DNA from: Bacteroidota bacterium | Lineage (GTDB): Bacteria; Bacteroidota; Bacteroidia; Cytophagales; Cyclobacteriaceae | DNA: 40,774 nt | Direction: 5' to 3' | Assembly (NCBI GenBank): GCA_003973485.1 | Contig: QNXU01000268.1 | Coordinates: 1-40,774 of the forward strand | The notes under the pieces: model-generated | What the model was told of the DNA's origin: nothing | The model's input: the letters and a program-made list of their open reading frames with translations, nothing else | Databases searched by the model: none | Shown: piece by piece, positions 35,939 through 40,774 of the stretch | How positions within the stretch are numbered: the stretch's first letter is position 1 | How the letters are laid out: each line of letters opens with the position of its first letter | Made by a program: the position numbers and the translations under genes

Positions 35939-37750
35939 TTATTGAGTAACAAAATCCCCTCTTAATTTTCTGAATCTTTTACGTGCTTCTGCCACGAAAA
36001 TACTTCCAGGATAATCTGTCAATAACTGTTGATAATATTCCTGAGCCTTTTCTTTATCGTCAATTAATTCTTCGTAGATCATAGCCATTTCGAAAAGGGC
36101 ATCATCAGTTAAAATTCCATAAGGCATATCATAAACTATTTGAGTCAATAATTCTATTGATTTTTCATATTCGCCTTTTTGCTTGGTTAGTCTAGATTTC
36201 AACCAAAGTAGTTCATCTAATATAGGATGTTCTTCATATTCCTCAATTAATGAATCGAGAGCCTTATTCGCTTTGATTTGCTTATTTTGATACAGCATTA
36301 AATCCACATCGGCATAGGCGCGAAGCGCCTTTTGCGTACTATCTAGAATAGTATTATTTTTTATCAGAATACTTAAATCCATAGCATCATTGGCAATCTC
36401 GCGTCTAGTTGCATTTTTCAAAATATCAAGATGCTCTTGAGCCAATTCAAATTCTCCACGGTAAAAAGAAAGCTTTGCATTTTTTAATTTTGCTAATTCA
36501 CCAAGATTTTCATGTTTGTGACTTTTTTCAACTTGATAATAAAGCAAAACTGATTCCCAAGATTCATCGGTAATAATATAAATATCACCTAAATTCAATT
36601 TTGCTTTAGCTATAATATTTTGATCTGCATTTGGAAATTTTATAATTTGATTAAGCATCTCAATTGCTTTATTTGACTCACCCAGATATAGTGCATGTAG
36701 TAAAGCTTTTTGTCGGTAAGCTTCCAAAGTATAATTCGATAAGCCAATTTGATCAATTAAATTTTGGTAAGAGACTGTTAAATTTCTAATAGCAGATGTG
36801 TCTATAGGAAAATGATTTTTTATTTTCATTTCCTGTGTTTTTATTAATAATTGCTTTGCTTGAATATAATTTTGTGAGTTAGAAAAATTATCCACAATAT
36901 ATTTAAATATCATTTCAGCAATATCATATTCTTGATTTTCATAAGCCAGTTGGCCAATTTCCATACTGTTCTCACCTGGCAATTGATTTCTTTTGTCAAT
37001 TGCTCGTGCTTGAATAAAAGCTGCATAAAAATTTTCTAATTGGAGATGTGCCCATATTAATAGATCTGCATACAAATCCTTATTGTTGTTTTTCTGCATA
37101 TTTTCCAATACTAATGCTACAAAAGATTCTAACTCTTCGTCCTCCGTTAAGGACATTTGTAACATATTTTTGACATATCTCAAATTTCCTTGTCGCTCTT
37201 GTGCATAAGTCAAATATTCACGCACCATTTTATCTTTCTGATTATTGTAACGGTAGAGCGTAGCTAATTGAATTGCAAATGCATTCGGATCTCGCATTCT
37301 TTCTCTAGCAGATAAATACAATCTCTCTGCAAATCTTCTGTGTTGTTTATTAATAAAGAATTGAGCAGCTGATCGTAGATAGCCCAAATTTTGTAATACT
37401 TTTTCCTCAACTTCTTTATAATGTTTTTCTGCTGTAGAACTATCATTAACTGTGATGTAGTAATCAATTAAATCTACATCGTATTTAATATTATTAGGAG
37501 ACCAACGCCTTATTTTTTTTAAATATTTTTCTGTTTCATTATTGAGTTGTTTGGTATATAATATCTCTAAATAATTATTGTGGATAAAAGATACGTTTTG
37601 TGGTTCATCAGCCAATTCCCTATAAATTGTTATTGCCTTATCCAATTCACCTTCCTGATAATAAGCATTAGCCAAAGAAATTTTTTGATTACTTTGAGCA
37701 AAAGCAACTAAAGCTAAAAAGTAAAAAGATGTCAAAAATAAAATTCTCAT
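35939..37750 (-). CDS. Tetratricopeptide repeat protein with signal peptide
   Basis: 603 aa; signal MRILFLTSFYFLALVAFAQ; repeated TPR patterns (YYQEGELDKAITIYRELAD; YEKSIELLTQIVYDMPYG; KAQEYYQQLLTDYPGSIFVAEARKRF). Confidence 0.88.
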   Translation of the reverse strand: MRILFLTSFYFLALVAFAQSNQKISLANAYYQEGELDKAITIYRELADEPQNVSFIHNNYLEILYTKQLNNETEKYLKKIRRWSPNNIKYDVDLIDYYITVNDSSTAEKHYKEVEEKVLQNLGYLRSAAQFFINKQHRRFAERLYLSARERMRDPNAFAIQLATLYRYNNQKDKMVREYLTYAQERQGNLRYVKNMLQMSLTEDEELESFVALVLENMQKNNNKDLYADLLIWAHLQLENFYAAFIQARAIDKRNQLPGENSMEIGQLAYENQEYDIAEMIFKYIVDNFSNSQNYIQAKQLLIKTQEMKIKNHFPIDTSAIRNLTVSYQNLIDQIGLSNYTLEAYRQKALLHALYLGESNKAIEMLNQIIKFPNADQNIIAKAKLNLGDIYIITDESWESVLLYYQVEKSHKHENLGELAKLKNAKLSFYRGEFELAQEHLDILKNATRREIANDAMDLSILIKNNTILDSTQKALRAYADVDLMLYQNKQIKANKALDSLIEEYEEHPILDELLWLKSRLTKQKGEYEKSIELLTQIVYDMPYGILTDDALFEMAMIYEELIDDKEKAQEYYQQLLTDYPGSIFVAEARKRFRKLRGDFVTQ

Positions 37751-37773
37751 TTCAATTCATTTAGATATCCACT

Positions 37774-38145
37774 TTCTCCACACACATAATATTATATTAT
37801 TTATTTATATATAAACTATTATATATTGTTAAGGCTGTGGATATGTGGATAAAACCTTCCAGTTTTATTTAAGTTTCACTATCCTTATTCATATCTGAAT
37901 AACTTTTCAATTTATTAACTTTTAATTGTTTGAAGTTTAAGTAATTAACAGTTTTTGTATTTTATGTGTATAAGTTTTAGATCCAATTTAGATCTTTTTT
38001 TAGTGTGGATTATATTGTCGATATTCTCAACTTATTATAAGTTTTACCCACACCTTCGTGAATTTCTATGAGTTTTTATAAGTGCGTGTTAGTAATTGTT
38101 TATAAATCATCATCTTCTTCACTTTCATTAACATCGTTATCCACA
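37774..38145. other. Candidate replication origin (DnaA box cluster plus AT-rich stretch)
   Basis: TGTGGATAA at 37844-37852 overlapping TGTGGATAT at 37836-37844; near-matches at 37774-37782, 38004-38012, 38044-38052; perfect TTATCCACA at 38137-38145; AT-only stretch about 37787-37830. Confidence 0.5.
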
Positions 38146-39998
38146 TTAAAATCAAATGTTTTGTCAATAACTTCCCAGTTTGCTTTTACTGTAATTACCT
38201 CTTCAAGGTAATAAATATTTTCAGCTGGAGATAAGGTTAATGGATTTCCTGCATCCCATTTTCCATTTGCGTTCTTATCTTCTATCAATCGTAAACGATA
38301 TTTTCCAGGCTCTACATAATTAAATTGAAAATCTTTATTGTTTATAAGCGTATCCTTTAGCTCATATTTTTCAGATATTAACTCTATAATAAAATCTGAT
38401 TTGATATTCTTAACATTACCTTTTATGATTCCGTAATCTTCAGCTTTTTTAAATTGTAAGCTAGTTGTTGATACTTCTGTTGAATCAGATTCTATCCCTA
38501 TGAATGCTCCTTTTCCTGTATAAATTTGTAATGTATACGCATTTGTACTTTGATTTGAATTTCCACGTGAAACGTTTTCATTTTCTGTATCAAGGCCAGT
38601 TCGATTGTTGGTTTGACGATCATCTTTTTGATCCATCAAAGAAGGTTTACCTTTCTTTTTAATTTTTGAGCTATCATTATTTATAGCTAAAGTATCAGTC
38701 ATATTATTAACTGAATCCTTTATGTTATTAATACTATCAGAAACATTTTTTAAACTATCAATTAATTGATTCACTACTTTTTCGCTTATAATGGTATTCA
38801 ATTTTACTTCTTTTTTATTAAAATTGAACTTTAGTTCTTCTTTAGTAAAAAGTTTAATTGGAATTGTATCTAATCTTAATTGTATTGAATCGTAATTAAT
38901 GTTATAAACAGGTTTATTAAGCTGAAATATGAATTCCTGTTCTCCAGAGAGTATTTTACCCTTTGGTTTATTTTCAATTTTTATATTCTCATTAGTAATT
39001 CTGCTTTCGCGAGTTTTGAAAAATACGGTATCTTTTCTATAGTTATTAATTGAATCATTTACTTCTATCAATAATTCTAAGGAGTCAGTTTCATATTCTA
39101 ATTCAGGAAAATTTTCCTTATAAATTTTAAGATATTTTGACTCTTCAAGATTATTTGTATAAATAAATTGATTGGTATCATTAGGATTAGTGATTTTATA
39201 ATTTGATAATCCTTTATTGTATTGGACTATAAAATCTTTTCCTACTGGGCTATATTTTTTTAATTGTAGTGTATCTTCATTTCTTTTATAAGTTAAGATA
39301 GAAAGTGGAGCTATGCTATCGATAAGATTGAGCGTATCGGAATAAAAACCATAAGGTTCCGATTGTGAATTATTAATTAGGTTATCATTTTTGTCTGCAA
39401 AAGTGTAAACAATATATTGACCTGCTTTAATATTCTGCATTTTATAATTACCATTTTCATCAGTAGTTGTAAAATATACTGGTTTTCCTTGTCGCAAATT
39501 CGCAGTATCTGAATTTGCATTATATAGGCCAACTACAAATTCTTTTGCTGGTTGCTGATCAAAGAGATTAGTTATGGTTCCTTCAACTTTTAGTGAGTCT
39601 AAGTAGTCTCCAGTACTAAAGGCTATAATTGGATTTTCCCACAAATTTCCTTCTGTTATATCGGATAATGCTTTTCTAAAATTAAAAGTGTAAGTAGTAG
39701 AATCGTTTAAAGCTTCTTCCAATTCAATGATTAATTCTTGTTTTTTTAGTGTTGCCTCATACTTTATATCTTCCCTAGGAGTGATAATAAGTTCCTTATT
39801 AATTTGCTCAAGTTTCATCCATTCATTGAAGAAAAGTTTTATCTCCTTGCCATTAAAATTAGTGGATTGATTTTTTGGATTTGATTCATATAAGATAGGA
39901 GCCTTTTCATCCTTTTCACCACCAGTTGGGCTTTGTACTGTTGCACATGCATAAATAACAATAAGGATCAATAATAAGCTTATATACTTTTTAATCAT
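38100..39998 (-). CDS. Ig-like (SbsA-type Big_5) domain lipoprotein
   Basis: 632 aa; lipobox LLILIVIYACATVQSPTGGEKDEKAPILYESNPKNQSTNFNGKEIKLFFNEWM; C-terminal YRLRLIEDKNANGKWDAGN. Confidence 0.88.
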   Translation of the reverse strand: MIKKYISLLLILIVIYACATVQSPTGGEKDEKAPILYESNPKNQSTNFNGKEIKLFFNEWMKLEQINKELIITPREDIKYEATLKKQELIIELEEALNDSTTYTFNFRKALSDITEGNLWENPIIAFSTGDYLDSLKVEGTITNLFDQQPAKEFVVGLYNANSDTANLRQGKPVYFTTTDENGNYKMQNIKAGQYIVYTFADKNDNLINNSQSEPYGFYSDTLNLIDSIAPLSILTYKRNEDTLQLKKYSPVGKDFIVQYNKGLSNYKITNPNDTNQFIYTNNLEESKYLKIYKENFPELEYETDSLELLIEVNDSINNYRKDTVFFKTRESRITNENIKIENKPKGKILSGEQEFIFQLNKPVYNINYDSIQLRLDTIPIKLFTKEELKFNFNKKEVKLNTIISEKVVNQLIDSLKNVSDSINNIKDSVNNMTDTLAINNDSSKIKKKGKPSLMDQKDDRQTNNRTGLDTENENVSRGNSNQSTNAYTLQIYTGKGAFIGIESDSTEVSTTSLQFKKAEDYGIIKGNVKNIKSDFIIELISEKYELKDTLINNKDFQFNYVEPGKYRLRLIEDKNANGKWDAGNPLTLSPAENIYYLEEVITVKANWEVIDKTFDFNVDNDVNESEEDDDL

Positions 39999-40750
39999 TT
40001 CTTAATAATATAAATTAAACTTGAGTAATTATTTTTATTTTTTACTGCATAACTATTTGATTTATAACCAGTTATGAATGATTTAAGAAATTTATTTTTA
40101 TTATATTTGTATTTATTGCTCAACAAGCTAATATAATAAGCGTCCAGCTTCATAGGATATACCTTTTTGATTTTCAGCCCATGTTTAAGCATAAGAGTAT
40201 TCATTGTGTCCTGATTAAAATGATATAAGTGTCTCGGTACATCATAAGCTGCCCAATCGTTTTCAAATACATTATTTTCATAACTATCGATATTAGGGAC
40301 TGCAATAACGATTTTTCCCTTTTCTTTCAGGATAGTTTTTAAAACTTTTATTGTATCATTGATATTATGAATATGTTCTAATACATGCCACAAAGTAATA
40401 ATATCAAACTTTTTATTTTTTAGGTTTAATTGTTCTAAGTTCTCTTTTACTTTTGTTTTTGTTTTGGCAATTTCCCTTGCTGTTTCATTTGGTTCCAGTC
40501 CATAGGTTTTCCATCCATCTTCCTTCATGGTTTCAAGAAAATACCCTGTACCACAACCATAATCTAATAATCTTCCTTTATTATTTTTAGCGACATAATT
40601 TATCAATCTCTTTTTAGATGCTAATGCATATTTCCTTGCCATCTTATATATAAGGTTTATAGGAGAATTTGCTTTATCTGTATGAGATATATATTCTTCT
40701 CTGATCATATCTCTTATTTCCTTGGGGCTTTCATTGCTCACCCTTTTCAT
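39995..40750 (-). CDS. Class I SAM-dependent methyltransferase
   Basis: 251 aa; LLDYGCGTGYFLETMKEDGWKTYGLEPN, FDIITLWHVLEHI, VPNIDSYENNVFENDWAAYDVPRHLYHF. ATGA overlap with the downstream lipoprotein gene. Confidence 0.93.
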   Translation of the reverse strand: MKRVSNESPKEIRDMIREEYISHTDKANSPINLIYKMARKYALASKKRLINYVAKNNKGRLLDYGCGTGYFLETMKEDGWKTYGLEPNETAREIAKTKTKVKENLEQLNLKNKKFDIITLWHVLEHIHNINDTIKVLKTILKEKGKIVIAVPNIDSYENNVFENDWAAYDVPRHLYHFNQDTMNTLMLKHGLKIKKVYPMKLDAYYISLLSNKYKYNKNKFLKSFITGYKSNSYAVKNKNNYSSLIYIIKK

Positions 40751-40774
40751 AATAAAATAATAAAAATAATCTTC

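Noticed and set aside
37264-37467. Minus ORF 37264..37467
   Set aside because: Alternative frame within the TPR gene.
1-40774. CRISPR array, tRNA or rRNA genes
   Set aside because: No regularly spaced direct repeats of CRISPR type and no recognisable tRNA/rRNA signatures seen; the tandem and palindromic repeats found do not have spacer structure.

Overview
The 40.8 kb window looks like a Bacteroidota (Cytophagales-type) chromosome. This is inferred from gene content, AT-richness and TAnnTTTG promoter motifs. Most of it is housekeeping: a quinone oxidoreductase, TamA/BamA-like plus TamB-like outer-membrane assembly genes, a thiolase, a Cys/Met-type PLP enzyme, mutS, a SpoU/TrmH methyltransferase, nadC, purN, an M3 oligopeptidase, guaB, cstA, a TPR protein, an Ig-like lipoprotein and a SAM methyltransferase. 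Accessory content: (i) the N-terminal end of an ISAon1-like transposase at the left edge, missing from the ORF track; (ii) a HigBA module; (iii) a VapBC module; (iv) a translationally coupled DUF6471-like regulator plus a single-chain restriction-modification-specificity enzyme with no helicase. Non-coding and structural observations: a dispersed C5-TAG-C5-AAA-G5 ... CACAGATTTA repeat family that supplies the stop codons or C-termini of several genes; REP/BIME-like palindrome clusters; an alpha/beta hydrolase with an in-frame TAG just before its probable catalytic-His segment; a secreted beta-helix-type protein with no canonical start codon; and a candidate oriC with a cluster of DnaA boxes at about 37.76-38.15 kb. 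No searches could be run, so family calls rest on motif recognition.
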